Shown: positions 26,191 through 35,452 of the stretch, piece by piece
How the letters are laid out: every line of letters starts with the position of its first letter
Numbering within the stretch: the stretch's first letter is position 1
Assembly: GCF_900177805.1 (NCBI RefSeq)
Contig: NZ_FXAX01000001.1
Coordinates: 1,922,001-1,986,000, forward strand
Direction of reading: 5' to 3'
Source of the DNA: Fibrobacter sp. UWB13
GTDB lineage: Bacteria > Fibrobacterota > Fibrobacteria > Fibrobacterales > Fibrobacteraceae
DNA length: 64,000 nt
Program-made: the position numbers and the translations under genes
Notes under the pieces: generated by a model
Database searches by the model: none
Told to the model about the DNA's origin: nothing
The model's input: only the letters and a program-made list of their open reading frames with translations

Positions 26191-26267
26191 TTCTCCATCA
26201 ATTTACAAAAAGAATGGCGAAAGCGACTGTGATTTCGTCACTCTTTTTTGCTTATTGTCGCCGATTT

Positions 26268-27449
26268 TTACATGTCACCGGTGGTGAACTTGCTCTTGTC
26301 GCGCAAATGCGTGAGGAACATGCCCAGCACGAAGTAGATGACCGCCTGTATCGCTAGCAGATAAAGCTTAGGCGCCACATCGTAAATGTCACCGCCCATC
26401 TGTTCAATCGAGAGCCATGCGGGTACGGCAAACGTACTCGGCAGAATGTACGAAAGCCCCACCATCCAGCTCGGCATCAAATAGCTCGGCCAGCTAAAGT
26501 TCGCAAGGAACAAGATTGGGATGGAGAGGTTCAGGAACAGCTGCATGCTCGATTCGCGGTGCAAGAAAACTTGCGAGAGGCACATGCCAAAGTTGATGAC
26601 CGATGCAAGGAACACCACCGCAAAAATCGTCATCGGCAAGAGTTCGCCACGACGCGGGAAGTCGAACAAGTTGTAGATGAAACAATGGTAGAACAAGATG
26701 AAGCAGCAATAATGCAAGAAGTATGCGAGCGAACGCCCTAAGTAACGGTACGGCATGCTCTCGTTTTCAACTTCGGAATAGCGATTGTTCCTACGGAAAC
26801 GCCTGTGAGCACGGGATCCACCCATAATGCAAATGCCGATAATCAGCGACTGCTGCAAAATCACCACAAGCACGCTCGGGACAACGTAATTCGAATAGCT
26901 GCCCGTATTGTTGAACATTGTCTGGATGGATAGCGGCATCGGGTCTCGCATCGCCATTGCCTTTGCCGAGGGCACCTTTTTGCCAAGCGCAATCGCCTTC
27001 ACCTTACTCACCGCACCGACAGTCAATGCACATGTCGAGAATGCCGTTCCAATCGTACCGTGGAGCATCACGTAGGCGCCATGCGTAAAGATATCAATCT
27101 TGGTCGTTTTCTTGTCGATCAAGTCCTTTTCCATGTTCTCGGGAATGACCATGAAGCCGAAAATGTCTTCACGCGCCATTGCGGTTTCCGCTTGGAGCAT
27201 GTCGTTAAAGACAGCCTTGACTTCGACCTGTTGCGTTGCAGCCGCCATTCGCGTAAGTTCACGGGATTTTGCAGAATGGTCCAAATCCACCACAGCTACA
27301 GGAACTCGTGTCACCGTCTGGTTCACGTATGCTGTCGGGTAGTAAAACGCGTAGAGAATACCCGCCACCACAAGCAACAACACCGCAGCAGGGTCCGTTA
27401 CGAACAACTTCCATTCTGTCAAAGTAACTTTCAAAAGACGACTAATCAT
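26268..27449 (-). CDS. ABC-2 type permease (second of pair)
   Basis: A 393-residue inner-membrane protein: TM1 at about 20-40, a large extracytoplasmic domain (about 45-175), then five helices in the C-terminal half (LVVILQQSLIIGICIMGG; LPMTIFAVVFLASVINFG and others). This is the ABC2_membrane_3 layout of YhhJ-type export permeases. It overlaps the preceding permease by 4 nt. It is the last gene of the TolC - adaptor - permease - permease operon. No ATP-binding gene is present. Confidence 0.85.
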   Translation of the reverse strand: MISRLLKVTLTEWKLFVTDPAAVLLLVVAGILYAFYYPTAYVNQTVTRVPVAVVDLDHSAKSRELTRMAAATQQVEVKAVFNDMLQAETAMAREDIFGFMVIPENMEKDLIDKKTTKIDIFTHGAYVMLHGTIGTAFSTCALTVGAVSKVKAIALGKKVPSAKAMAMRDPMPLSIQTMFNNTGSYSNYVVPSVLVVILQQSLIIGICIMGGSRAHRRFRRNNRYSEVENESMPYRYLGRSLAYFLHYCCFILFYHCFIYNLFDFPRRGELLPMTIFAVVFLASVINFGMCLSQVFLHRESSMQLFLNLSIPILFLANFSWPSYLMPSWMVGLSYILPSTFAVPAWLSIEQMGGDIYDVAPKLYLLAIQAVIYFVLGMFLTHLRDKSKFTTGDM

Positions 27450-28657
27450 TTGCGCCTCCTGATTTTCTTGAGCAACTTCTTGAATAGCGTATCAACGGGC
27501 ACGATGTTTTCTTCTTCAACGACAACCGGCATTTGAGAATCCAGTTTCAAGCGGTATTGCCAGCGGAGCACAATTGTAAAGCAACCAAGCAAACTCCAGA
27601 ACAAGGCCATGCCGCCCATGAGTTTGATAACTTCCCAGGATTCAGCCATGCCGACATCACCGAGGAGCATCATAGACTGCACGCGGAGCACGTGAGTGAG
27701 CGGGAGCAAGAATGCAAAGCAACGCACGGCAAACGGCATCGCCATCACAGGGAACGTCTGACCGGCAAACGCAAATGCAGGGCCGCCAATCACGCCCGCA
27801 ACGCCTGTCGCAATACGCATCACGCCAGTCACGCCCACAAAAGTAATGCCCGCACCAAAGCAACAAATCACCATCAAAAGTTGCGCTACGGAGACCATCA
27901 CAAATTCTTCAAAGCTCATCGGCATAAGCATGCGGTGCGTGTATGCATAGCAACCCATGTATTCGAGCCAGAGGATAATCACAGCCGGGACAAAAGCGGC
28001 CACGCCAAGCGTTACCCAAGAACGTTCTGCAGAACTAAAAAATTCACGGACGCGATGGTCGCGAAGCGGGAACGAAGCAATATACACCGCCACAAGCATC
28101 CCTGCCAAGTGGAACATCGCAGACAAAAGCCCTAGTGCCAGGAACCCCTGGTAATTGCCCTCGATGTTACCCACCGAATGGATTTCCGTCTTGACTGGGT
28201 CATCATACGAAGCGGCAAAAAGGTCCGAACCGATACTTGTGATGACCGCACGGATTTCCTTTGTCGCAAACATGTTCGTGAGGTAGTTCTGACCACTGGA
28301 AAAAACGGGGATCACAGGCGCTTCAAGTCGCAAAGCACGGCGTTCCAAATCCGTCGGGAGCACGATAAACGTCTGCAAGTCTCCGCGAATCACCGCATGT
28401 TCACATTCGCTCATGTCGTGGCAATTCAATTTAACATCGAGCACGGGGCTCGACTGGATTGCACGTTCCAAGCGGTCCGCAAGTTGGCTATGGTCCTGCT
28501 TGAGAATGCCCACCGGGATGTGCTGCACGATTTCGCTCGAGAACATTTCCAGCATGAAGACGGAAACGCCTACGGGGAGCACCGTAAGAATCATCCACAA
28601 AACAATCTTGTGGCCGAAGTAAATCTTCCCGATTGTCTTTAAAAGACCTTTCAGCAC
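27446..28657 (-). CDS. ABC-2 type permease (first of pair)
   Basis: A 403-residue permease with the same layout as its downstream partner: TM1 at about 18-38, periplasmic domain about 45-180 (VGILKQDHSQLADRLERAI), then five helices. The pair would form the heterodimeric membrane part of an ABC-2 exporter coupled to the HlyD-type adaptor and TolC-type channel encoded just upstream. Both proteins lack Walker motifs, so an ATPase from elsewhere is needed. Starts 17 nt after the adaptor stop. Confidence 0.85.
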   Translation of the reverse strand: MLKGLLKTIGKIYFGHKIVLWMILTVLPVGVSVFMLEMFSSEIVQHIPVGILKQDHSQLADRLERAIQSSPVLDVKLNCHDMSECEHAVIRGDLQTFIVLPTDLERRALRLEAPVIPVFSSGQNYLTNMFATKEIRAVITSIGSDLFAASYDDPVKTEIHSVGNIEGNYQGFLALGLLSAMFHLAGMLVAVYIASFPLRDHRVREFFSSAERSWVTLGVAAFVPAVIILWLEYMGCYAYTHRMLMPMSFEEFVMVSVAQLLMVICCFGAGITFVGVTGVMRIATGVAGVIGGPAFAFAGQTFPVMAMPFAVRCFAFLLPLTHVLRVQSMMLLGDVGMAESWEVIKLMGGMALFWSLLGCFTIVLRWQYRLKLDSQMPVVVEEENIVPVDTLFKKLLKKIRRRK

Positions 28658-28674
28658 GATAACCTTCTATCCAA

Positions 28675-29673
28675 TTATTGAATATCGTCGGCAGGGAGCA
28701 AGACGCTCATGCCCGGGCGGAGGTTCTCGACCTTGTGTGTCGGGCGCATGCGAACTTCGAACGTCTTGAGGTCAAAGCCGGAGCTTTCCTTGGAGCTGCG
28801 CCATGTGGCATAGTCACCGACAGAAGCGATGTAGCTTACGGTCATTTCGATGGTCTTATCAAGAGCAGGAACCTGGAGGTAGAACTTTTTGCCCTTGGAG
28901 ACGTTCTTGAGGTAATCTTCACGGAGGTGGAACACCGCCCAGGAATCGTTCAAGTCCGTCACGGCGATAATCGGCATACCGGAACCGACAACTTCGCCTT
29001 CTTCGGCGAGCTTGAGAGAAACTTCACCGGTAATCGGCGTGCGAATCTTGGTTTCTTCGAGGTAGGCATCGACTTCGGCGTTCGCGCCCTTGGCCTGCAT
29101 CACGAGAGCGTTTGCGGCGGCCTTGTCTTCGCTACGGGCACCAGCAACTGCCTGGTTGTACTGAGCGCGGGCGGCATCAGCAGCGGACTGGGTCGCCTTC
29201 ATCTGCGTTTCAGCTTCATCGCGCTTCTGGAGCGGAAGCACGCCTTCGTTGTAGAGTTTCTGCACGCGGTTGTAAGTGTTCTTGGCAAGCGTTGCGGCTT
29301 CTTGAGCACGATCAGCCATTGCCTTGAGCGCCGTGATGTCTTCGCTGCGGGCACCATTGCGGGCCTTGCTTGCTTGAGCCTTGGCAGCACCGAGTGCGCC
29401 CTGAGCCTGCATTTTCTTGGCTTCGATTTCCGGGCTGCTGATAACAGCCACAAGAGAATCCTTGTAGACGACATCGCCTTCGTGAACGAGCAAACGTTCG
29501 ATACGGCCCGGGACCTTCCCTGCCACGAGCACGCGGCGGGCTTCCATCTGGCCTTGCAAGAACAGTTCACGCGGTTGCGTTGCGAACTGCTGGAGCTGGG
29601 AGATGCCCATAATGACGAGCACTATCAAGGCAAGTACGACAACAACTTTTCCAATCATCTTTAATGCGTTCAT
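28675..29673 (-). CDS. HlyD-family periplasmic adaptor
   Basis: A 332-residue membrane fusion protein. An N-terminal anchor (VVVVLALIVLVIMGISQL, residues 9-27), a first lipoyl half (GKVPGRIERLLVHEGDVVYKD), a helical hairpin of about 110 residues with Ala-rich coiled coil, the second lipoyl half (IRTPITGEVSLKLAEEGEVV) and a beta-barrel domain follow in order. It links inner-membrane permeases to the TolC-type channel. Its start codon overlaps the stop of the upstream TolC gene by one base, so the two are translationally coupled. Confidence 0.9.
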   Translation of the reverse strand: MNALKMIGKVVVVLALIVLVIMGISQLQQFATQPRELFLQGQMEARRVLVAGKVPGRIERLLVHEGDVVYKDSLVAVISSPEIEAKKMQAQGALGAAKAQASKARNGARSEDITALKAMADRAQEAATLAKNTYNRVQKLYNEGVLPLQKRDEAETQMKATQSAADAARAQYNQAVAGARSEDKAAANALVMQAKGANAEVDAYLEETKIRTPITGEVSLKLAEEGEVVGSGMPIIAVTDLNDSWAVFHLREDYLKNVSKGKKFYLQVPALDKTIEMTVSYIASVGDYATWRSSKESSGFDLKTFEVRMRPTHKVENLRPGMSVLLPADDIQ

Positions 29674-31364
29674 TATTTATTCTCCGTTTCTAAATTCTGT
29701 TCGACCGGTTGTGCAGATTCAGTTGCAACAGGCGCTTCAGTTGCGGCCTGCGGTTCTGTTGCGGCAGGTTCACCGGTTGCTGAGCTTGCCGAAGCATCAA
29801 CAGGCTTTTCAACCACAAGCTGCTTAGACACAAGGACTGTACCTGCGGTAGAAACTTCGCCGGCGGCTTCAAGGAGTCCAAGCCAAGCAATCACAGCATC
29901 GTAATGAGCCTTGATATCAGCCACCTGCAAACGGGAAAGTGCAAGTTCAGCATCCACCACTTCTAGCCCCGTAGCAAGCCCTGCTTCGTACGCCTTATTC
30001 TGGCTACGCAATGCTTCAACAGCAAGCTCTCGCGTCTTGACAAGGCTTGCGAGCCTCCCCTTTGCATGTTCCAGTTCACGCCAGCGCTTTTCGACCAAGA
30101 GCTTCAAGTTGTCAATCGTTTCTTCTTCGAGGCTTCCCAAAGAACGGTCCATCGCCTTTGCAGAGCTCACCTTGGCACGGGTATCACCACCCTTGAAGAT
30201 ATCCCACTGCATCTTGGCGCCAATCGCCCATTCCGGTTCAAGAATCGTCAAGTCCTTGGTGTAAAGTTCCTTGTAGCCAAACAAAGCAATCGTCGGGAAA
30301 TAATCGGCACGGGCAGCTCTAATCGCGTTCTGGTTACGCTTGCGTTCAATGCGGAGCTGGCGAAGTCCCGGGTGCTTTTCAACAGCGAGCGCCTTGAATT
30401 CATCCATCGAGCGGATACCTTCGGGAGATTCCACCGGCGTTGTTGCAGTAAGGCTTGTATCCGTATGCAAGAGGCTTGCAAGAGCCATACGGGCGAGCGA
30501 CTGGTCGCGGAGGGCATCTTCATAAGCGTTTTCGGCTTCGGCAAGGGCCACTTCGGCACGGAGACGTTCCGTCTTGCTAATCTGGCCGCCCTCTTCGAGC
30601 TTCTTGGAACGGTTCAGATGTTCTTCAAGGTCCTTTTTAGTCGTCTCGCGCATGCCGACAAGCTCTTCGCACAAGCGGAGCGTAAAGTACTTGGTCGCCA
30701 CATCCATGAGCACGGTGTTCTGCGCCATTTCAAATTCTGCCTTACGGGCGTTCACATTCTCCTTGGCGGCGTCATAAGCAGAATAAATCTTGAGACCGGT
30801 AAAAATCGGCCAAACGACGGTCAGGCGAGCGTTAAAGAACCAATCGTCTTGCACCTTCATGTTGAAATCGGCATCGTTGATGTTCTTAGTCGCGGCCGAG
30901 CCATACTGTTCCGCAGTCTGCTGAGCGAATGTTTCTGGAGAACTCGTGCCAAGCTTTTCCTTAAGGGCATTTTCGGCATAAGCCTTTGCCTGGGCTTCGC
31001 TCCCCGTCTTGGCATAGGCGCCTTCGTAAGCCTGCTTATAACCATCGGAAGCTTTGTTGTAGGCCTCGATATAAGCCTTGGAATAAGCGGCAGCACCGGC
31101 TATATCGCCAAGCGGCTGCTGGATACGTCCGAGGTCAATATTAATGGGGTCATTGATTTTGGTAATGCCAGCCGACAGACTCACCGTCGGGAGGAAACGG
31201 GCAAAAGCTTCATCTTCGCCACTTTGGGCAATATCCACTTTCGCCTTTTCAGCCTTGATTTTGGAATTGTTCGCCATGGCCATATCCAGCGCATCTTGCA
31301 AAGAAAGCGCTGTCGCATTAGCAGCCACGCAACCACTGAGAATAAAAGCAAAGTACCGTTTCAT
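29673..31364 (-). CDS. TolC-family outer-membrane channel
   Basis: About 563 residues from the ATG at 31364, which gives a signal peptide (KRYFAFILSGCVAANATA). The frame extends 15 codons further but without a good signal sequence. Two OEP repeats (about 25-280 and 300-500) with long coiled-coil helices are visible, with an insert of about 90 residues rich in Ala, Lys and Tyr near 75-150. The C-terminal 60 residues are a Pro/Ala/Glu/Val tail. First gene of the export operon. TolC proteins form trimeric channels through the outer membrane; the exported substrate is unknown. Confidence 0.88.
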   Translation of the reverse strand: MKRYFAFILSGCVAANATALSLQDALDMAMANNSKIKAEKAKVDIAQSGEDEAFARFLPTVSLSAGITKINDPINIDLGRIQQPLGDIAGAAAYSKAYIEAYNKASDGYKQAYEGAYAKTGSEAQAKAYAENALKEKLGTSSPETFAQQTAEQYGSAATKNINDADFNMKVQDDWFFNARLTVVWPIFTGLKIYSAYDAAKENVNARKAEFEMAQNTVLMDVATKYFTLRLCEELVGMRETTKKDLEEHLNRSKKLEEGGQISKTERLRAEVALAEAENAYEDALRDQSLARMALASLLHTDTSLTATTPVESPEGIRSMDEFKALAVEKHPGLRQLRIERKRNQNAIRAARADYFPTIALFGYKELYTKDLTILEPEWAIGAKMQWDIFKGGDTRAKVSSAKAMDRSLGSLEEETIDNLKLLVEKRWRELEHAKGRLASLVKTRELAVEALRSQNKAYEAGLATGLEVVDAELALSRLQVADIKAHYDAVIAWLGLLEAAGEVSTAGTVLVSKQLVVEKPVDASASSATGEPAATEPQAATEAPVATESAQPVEQNLETENK

Positions 31365-31433
31365 AGCTATAATAATAATACAAAAAGATGACAAAAACAG
31401 CAATTCCAAAACGACGCAATCCCTACAAGTAAT

Positions 31434-31465
31434 AAAAAAAGTTCCGACAAAATGTCGGAACTTTT
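31434..31465 (-). terminator. Intrinsic terminator of the VTC/LTD operon
   Basis: GTTCCGAC (31441-31448) and GTCGGAAC (31454-31461) form a perfect 8-bp stem; on the minus strand it is followed by TTTTTTT (31440-31434). It lies 30 nt behind the LTD gene. A shorter T run on the plus side could give weak bidirectional action. Confidence 0.85.
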
Positions 31466-31490
31466 GGTTTTTAATTCAAATTAGGCGTTT

Positions 31491-33197
31491 TTACTTGCCC
31501 GGAGTCGGAGCGAGAGCGCTCCAAACTGCAGAACCGTAACCCGTCGTGGTAAATTCCTTGCGGTTCAAGCTCTTGCCCTTACCATCCGCATCGGTCATTC
31601 CCGGCCAACGGTCACTGTAAAGTGTAGCATCAGAAATTTCATAATACCACTGCTTTGTGTTATCGGCCTTGGTCACGTAAGAATACGGCTTCTTGACAGC
31701 AACTGTTTCACCGCGGTTCGAGAGCTTACCTGCATAGAAACGGACAGGTACTGTTTCGTCAATCGTATAACGGGCGCGGAGCAAAGCTTCCTTCGTCTTG
31801 AGAGAATCGTTAAACAGGACCATCTTGCCACCAGCAGGAATCACATCGCCAGCCGCAAATTCCATGTTCACGCCTTCAATCTTCCAGCCCTGCGGAGCGT
31901 TGTTAACGTTTTCAACAAGCGTCACATCCGTCGTTCCCTTGTTCACAAGTTCAAGGAATTCCAAATCGTTCGGGTCATTTTCATTTTCGTGATAATGGAT
32001 TTCATTGATGAAAATCGGACCGGCCTTAAGCGCAGAGTTTGCGGCACCCGGAGTTTCCGTAGCCATAGCACCCTGAGCCACCGTACCGCCAGCGACTTCG
32101 ACAATACCGCTAGACTGCTTACCGGCGAAAATCAGCAAGCTCGTTTCCTTACCCGTGCGGACACCGGCTGCGGCTTCGTACAGATAAATTTCATCACCAT
32201 TGTCGCTCAAGTACAGACCATCGCCAAAGACATCAGCGGTAGCTTCGAGGAGCAAATAGCCATTGGCAGGGACAACCGTATTGGCGCCACCAATCGTCCA
32301 CTTTTTGCCTTTCAACTTGGATTCAAGTTCCCAGCCCTTGATATCGACTGGAGCGGAACCATAGTTGTAAAGTTCTATCCATCCATCGGTTTCACCGAGA
32401 GAATACGGCTTGATTTCGTTCAAGCGAACAGTGGTAGCATCGAGAACCTTATCGTCACCAACGCACGGGTTACCGTTTTCGACAGCGCTAGCGCCCCAAG
32501 AGTTCGGGTCAGCTTCGTTACCGGATCCACGATACACGAGCGTACGGCCATTGCCATTGGCAAGACTCGGCCAAGGCGGCAAGTTACTGAAAGCGGCACT
32601 CACGTCGCCTTCACCCTTGAGCTTGACTTCGACGACATCGCCTTCGTTCACAAGCTTTGCAACAGCATTCGTCTTGGAATCATTATCCCACGGGCCAAAC
32701 ACACGGCAACCCGCCGGAAGGCTCGGATAAGTCTGCTTGAACAAAGTCGGATCGTTCGTGACAATGACATATTCGCCCTTCTTCAAGGAGCCGGTCGGGA
32801 AATTGAAAGAAACTGCACCATCCAAGCGGAGGTTGCTGAGCTGCATGTCCGTAATATCCGGACCCTTCTTGATATAGACTTCGACCCATTCCAATGCAGA
32901 GCCACTTGGTGCATTGTACATGATTTCGGAGACGCCCATATTCGTAATCGTAGTATCGATAACGCCTTCGGCACTGGAGCTAGAAAGCACCGGATTCGGA
33001 TTTGTCGCAGAAGAAGACGACCCGGTGGAAATATCAGAAGAAGAGGTCGCGACATCACCACTGCTTTCCGGAGTAATAGCAGAAGAGCTTTCCGGTGTAA
33101 CGGGGATGACAGGGCTAGATTCGTCATCGGAGCAGGCTGAGAACAGAGCGAGCGCAGTAGCGCAAGTGCCTACTGCAAGCCATTTTTTGGTATTCAT
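31491..33197 (-). CDS. Lamin-tail domain lipoprotein
   Basis: A 568-residue lipoprotein with lipobox LFSAC (Cys22) and a Ser-rich linker to about residue 80. Three lamin-tail (LTD) type beta domains are visible: about 85-245 (ISEIMYNAPSGSALEWVEVY), about 255-385 (VRLNEIKPYSLGETDGWIELYN) and about 398-560 (IFINEIHYHENENDPNDLEFLEL). The N-E-I-x(n)-W/F-[IL]-E-L core recurs in each. LTD domains in bacteria are often fused to CotH kinases; no CotH part exists here. Last gene of the DUF4956-adaptor-TolC-VTC operon. A surface-binding role is inference. Confidence 0.85.
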   Translation of the reverse strand: MNTKKWLAVGTCATALALFSACSDDESSPVIPVTPESSSAITPESSGDVATSSSDISTGSSSSATNPNPVLSSSSAEGVIDTTITNMGVSEIMYNAPSGSALEWVEVYIKKGPDITDMQLSNLRLDGAVSFNFPTGSLKKGEYVIVTNDPTLFKQTYPSLPAGCRVFGPWDNDSKTNAVAKLVNEGDVVEVKLKGEGDVSAAFSNLPPWPSLANGNGRTLVYRGSGNEADPNSWGASAVENGNPCVGDDKVLDATTVRLNEIKPYSLGETDGWIELYNYGSAPVDIKGWELESKLKGKKWTIGGANTVVPANGYLLLEATADVFGDGLYLSDNGDEIYLYEAAAGVRTGKETSLLIFAGKQSSGIVEVAGGTVAQGAMATETPGAANSALKAGPIFINEIHYHENENDPNDLEFLELVNKGTTDVTLVENVNNAPQGWKIEGVNMEFAAGDVIPAGGKMVLFNDSLKTKEALLRARYTIDETVPVRFYAGKLSNRGETVAVKKPYSYVTKADNTKQWYYEISDATLYSDRWPGMTDADGKGKSLNRKEFTTTGYGSAVWSALAPTPGK

Positions 33198-33232
33198 GAG
33201 CGCCTTCCTTTTTTAAAAGTTTAAAACCTATG

Positions 33233-34051
33233 TTAGAAATTTCCCGCGAGAGGAGTCCAGTACGGGCTCTTGAAACGACGCGGATTTTCGTAAACTCTTT
33301 TCCATTCTGCAGCGGCGTTCCCAAACTTGGAGAATGCACCGTGCTTTAAATTCAATGCACGAATCAAGTCGAACATCCAGTACGGCATCTGTGCGGCCGG
33401 GCACTTGAGTTCGAGAACGGCATCGGCACCCGGCTGGAAGAATCGCGGGAGCCCCGTGGAGTGCATGTAGTGCGGGTCCACAGTGTAGTCAAAGCCGTTT
33501 TCTTCGCGGAAGCGCATGCCCGTGTCAATCGTCACGCGGGAGTATTCTTCGCGAAGACCAAACCATGCACGACGCTTGTACTGCGTAAGGAGTCGCGGGT
33601 GTGCACCATGGAGTTCCGTCTTGTACAAGAAATCCTTGAGGTACATGCGGTCTTTATCGCTCTTGCACGGCCATTCCTCGGGCTTCATGTGCCAGACTTC
33701 ACCGGGATTGATACCCTTGATCGTTGCACGGCTCTTGTAGCAGATATTGCGAATCTTGCGCTTGACTTCGAAATGGAATGTACCGTCCTGAGCGGGGTGC
33801 TCGCCGTACGTGCGGATACGCATGTTGAAACGGTCGAGGAGCTGTTTCTTTTTCCAGCCGAGGAACGTCCACGTCGGTGTGTCCAGGTAGAGGTTCGTAA
33901 TCCAGTAGAATCCACCCGGAGTAATCTTGGAATAGTAGTCTTCTTCGCAATACGGCGCCAAGAACGCACCAATCCGGTCCGCCCATTCGACGGGGATATG
34001 GTACTTCAGTTCGAAGCGTTCAAGAAGACTAAATCCGCGGGCCTCAGCCAT
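33233..34051 (-). CDS. VTC-domain polyphosphate polymerase-like protein
   Basis: A 272-residue protein covering a complete VTC triphosphate-tunnel domain. Tunnel residues are visible in order: E14 and K16 (RFELKY), D57 (LYLDTP), R74, R78 and R80 (DRFNMRIR), E95, K97 and K99 (FEVKRK), K106 and R108, R172 and D175 (RVTID), E214 and K216 (LELK), and K242 (FSKFG). In yeast Vtc4 this fold makes polyphosphate from ATP and needs a membrane partner; bacterial versions often sit next to DUF4956, as here. The protein has no membrane segment of its own. It starts 3 nt after the TolC-like gene, so it is tightly coupled to the export genes. Confidence 0.87.
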   Translation of the reverse strand: MAEARGFSLLERFELKYHIPVEWADRIGAFLAPYCEEDYYSKITPGGFYWITNLYLDTPTWTFLGWKKKQLLDRFNMRIRTYGEHPAQDGTFHFEVKRKIRNICYKSRATIKGINPGEVWHMKPEEWPCKSDKDRMYLKDFLYKTELHGAHPRLLTQYKRRAWFGLREEYSRVTIDTGMRFREENGFDYTVDPHYMHSTGLPRFFQPGADAVLELKCPAAQMPYWMFDLIRALNLKHGAFSKFGNAAAEWKRVYENPRRFKSPYWTPLAGNF

Positions 34052-34054
34052 AAA

Positions 34055-35452
34055 CTACCTGATTCCTTCACGAAGATGGTTCACGACACCCTCACGGGCA
34101 AGTCCACCGGAGAAATCCAGCAACTCCAAATAGCGGGCATAGATATCGTATTCAAGCTTGGCGGCCTTCAAATCGCTTTCGAGAGCGCTTTCGCGGGCGC
34201 GGAGGAGCAGGAGCGGGTCGGAACCAGCCTTGTGCGCAAACTGTTCCATAAAGCCACTGGCGTTCACTTGTTCGGCATAGTCCTTCAAGACCTTCCACTG
34301 GTCGATGAGCGTGAGCACTTCTTCGGTGAGGCGGGCGACCTTCTGGTTTACTTCGCGGACTTCGTCCAAGTACTTGCTTTCGGCATCGAGCTTTTCGACC
34401 TGTTCACGAAGAGAAGCATCCTTGTTGCTGTCGAAGAACGGCAAGCGGAACGCGAGGTTCACAAAGAACTTGTCCGCAGTCTTGCGGTTATCCGTATCCG
34501 GGAAAAGCTTTCTTAGCTTATAAGAAGCATCGTATGAAGCGCATTCACCTTGAACAGTTTGAGTACAAGCCTTAGACATCCACTCTGATTCGTATTCATC
34601 ATACCGAGCACCACTCTTGATATCCTTGTATTCCAAATCCTTGTACTTTTCCATCAAGGATTCTACCTGGAGCGAGTAACCAATACCGACATGAGAAATG
34701 TAGTTGCGGTCCTTGCTTGCATCCTGTTGTGCCTTGGAAATATCGGAATCGCGCTTGCCCTTGGCAAGAGCCACAAGCGGGAAGCTTTCGTCAACAGTCA
34801 CGCCATTCTTCAAGAATTCGGCAAGTTCTTCCATCGTCGGGAGGAACGAGGAATCCAAATTGACATTGTCATAATCCGGAGCCCAGCTCAACATCTTGAG
34901 TTCGGCATCGCGGAGCGCCGTGCTATCCGAAAGCAGGTTTGCCTTAAGCGAGGCGCTTTTTTCGAGTGAAGTCATCAAGTCTTCGGCATTGAACGAAGCA
35001 GAACCGGACTTGAGGTGGAGCACCTCGATACGGTCCTGAATAACCTGCAAAAGTTGCTTGTTGATTTCGTTAATCTTCTGGCGAAGTACATAGCGCACGC
35101 CGCGTTCGTAACGGTCGTAAAGGAGGATCGAACGTTCAACGGCAAAAGTAGCCTGCTGGTAATTCTTAACGGCCTCATAGTGTGCCTTGTCGGCAGCGCG
35201 TTCACCAAAAGCCTGCGGGGTCACGCGAAGTTCAAAGTCATGCTTGGCAAAGCTAAAACCGTCCAGCTGATAGCGGAGTTCCACCTTGTCCCAAAGCTTG
35301 AGGTTGCGTTCTTTCGATGTCGCCTCGGCGCGTTTTTCAGCAGCCTCATACCTCGGATCTGCCTTAGCGGATTCGATCAGGCGTTCCCATGTGAGAGGGC
35401 TTGCGATTGCCGCCGCAGTCAGTGCAAGCGTTAAAAAGGATACAGTCTTCAT
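34055..35452 (-). CDS. TolC-family outer-membrane channel (VTC operon)
   Basis: A 465-residue protein with a signal peptide (KTVSFLTLALTAAAIASP) and long helical, charge-rich repeats characteristic of the OEP/TolC fold. TolC repeat marks are weaker than in the channel at 29673, but the length, signal, coiled-coil pattern and position behind a HlyD-type adaptor agree. Residues 250-310 hold an insert with two Cys (KACTQTVQGEC). Its ATG shares one base with the stop of the adaptor gene. Confidence 0.78.
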   Translation of the reverse strand: MKTVSFLTLALTAAAIASPLTWERLIESAKADPRYEAAEKRAEATSKERNLKLWDKVELRYQLDGFSFAKHDFELRVTPQAFGERAADKAHYEAVKNYQQATFAVERSILLYDRYERGVRYVLRQKINEINKQLLQVIQDRIEVLHLKSGSASFNAEDLMTSLEKSASLKANLLSDSTALRDAELKMLSWAPDYDNVNLDSSFLPTMEELAEFLKNGVTVDESFPLVALAKGKRDSDISKAQQDASKDRNYISHVGIGYSLQVESLMEKYKDLEYKDIKSGARYDEYESEWMSKACTQTVQGECASYDASYKLRKLFPDTDNRKTADKFFVNLAFRLPFFDSNKDASLREQVEKLDAESKYLDEVREVNQKVARLTEEVLTLIDQWKVLKDYAEQVNASGFMEQFAHKAGSDPLLLLRARESALESDLKAAKLEYDIYARYLELLDFSGGLAREGVVNHLREGIR

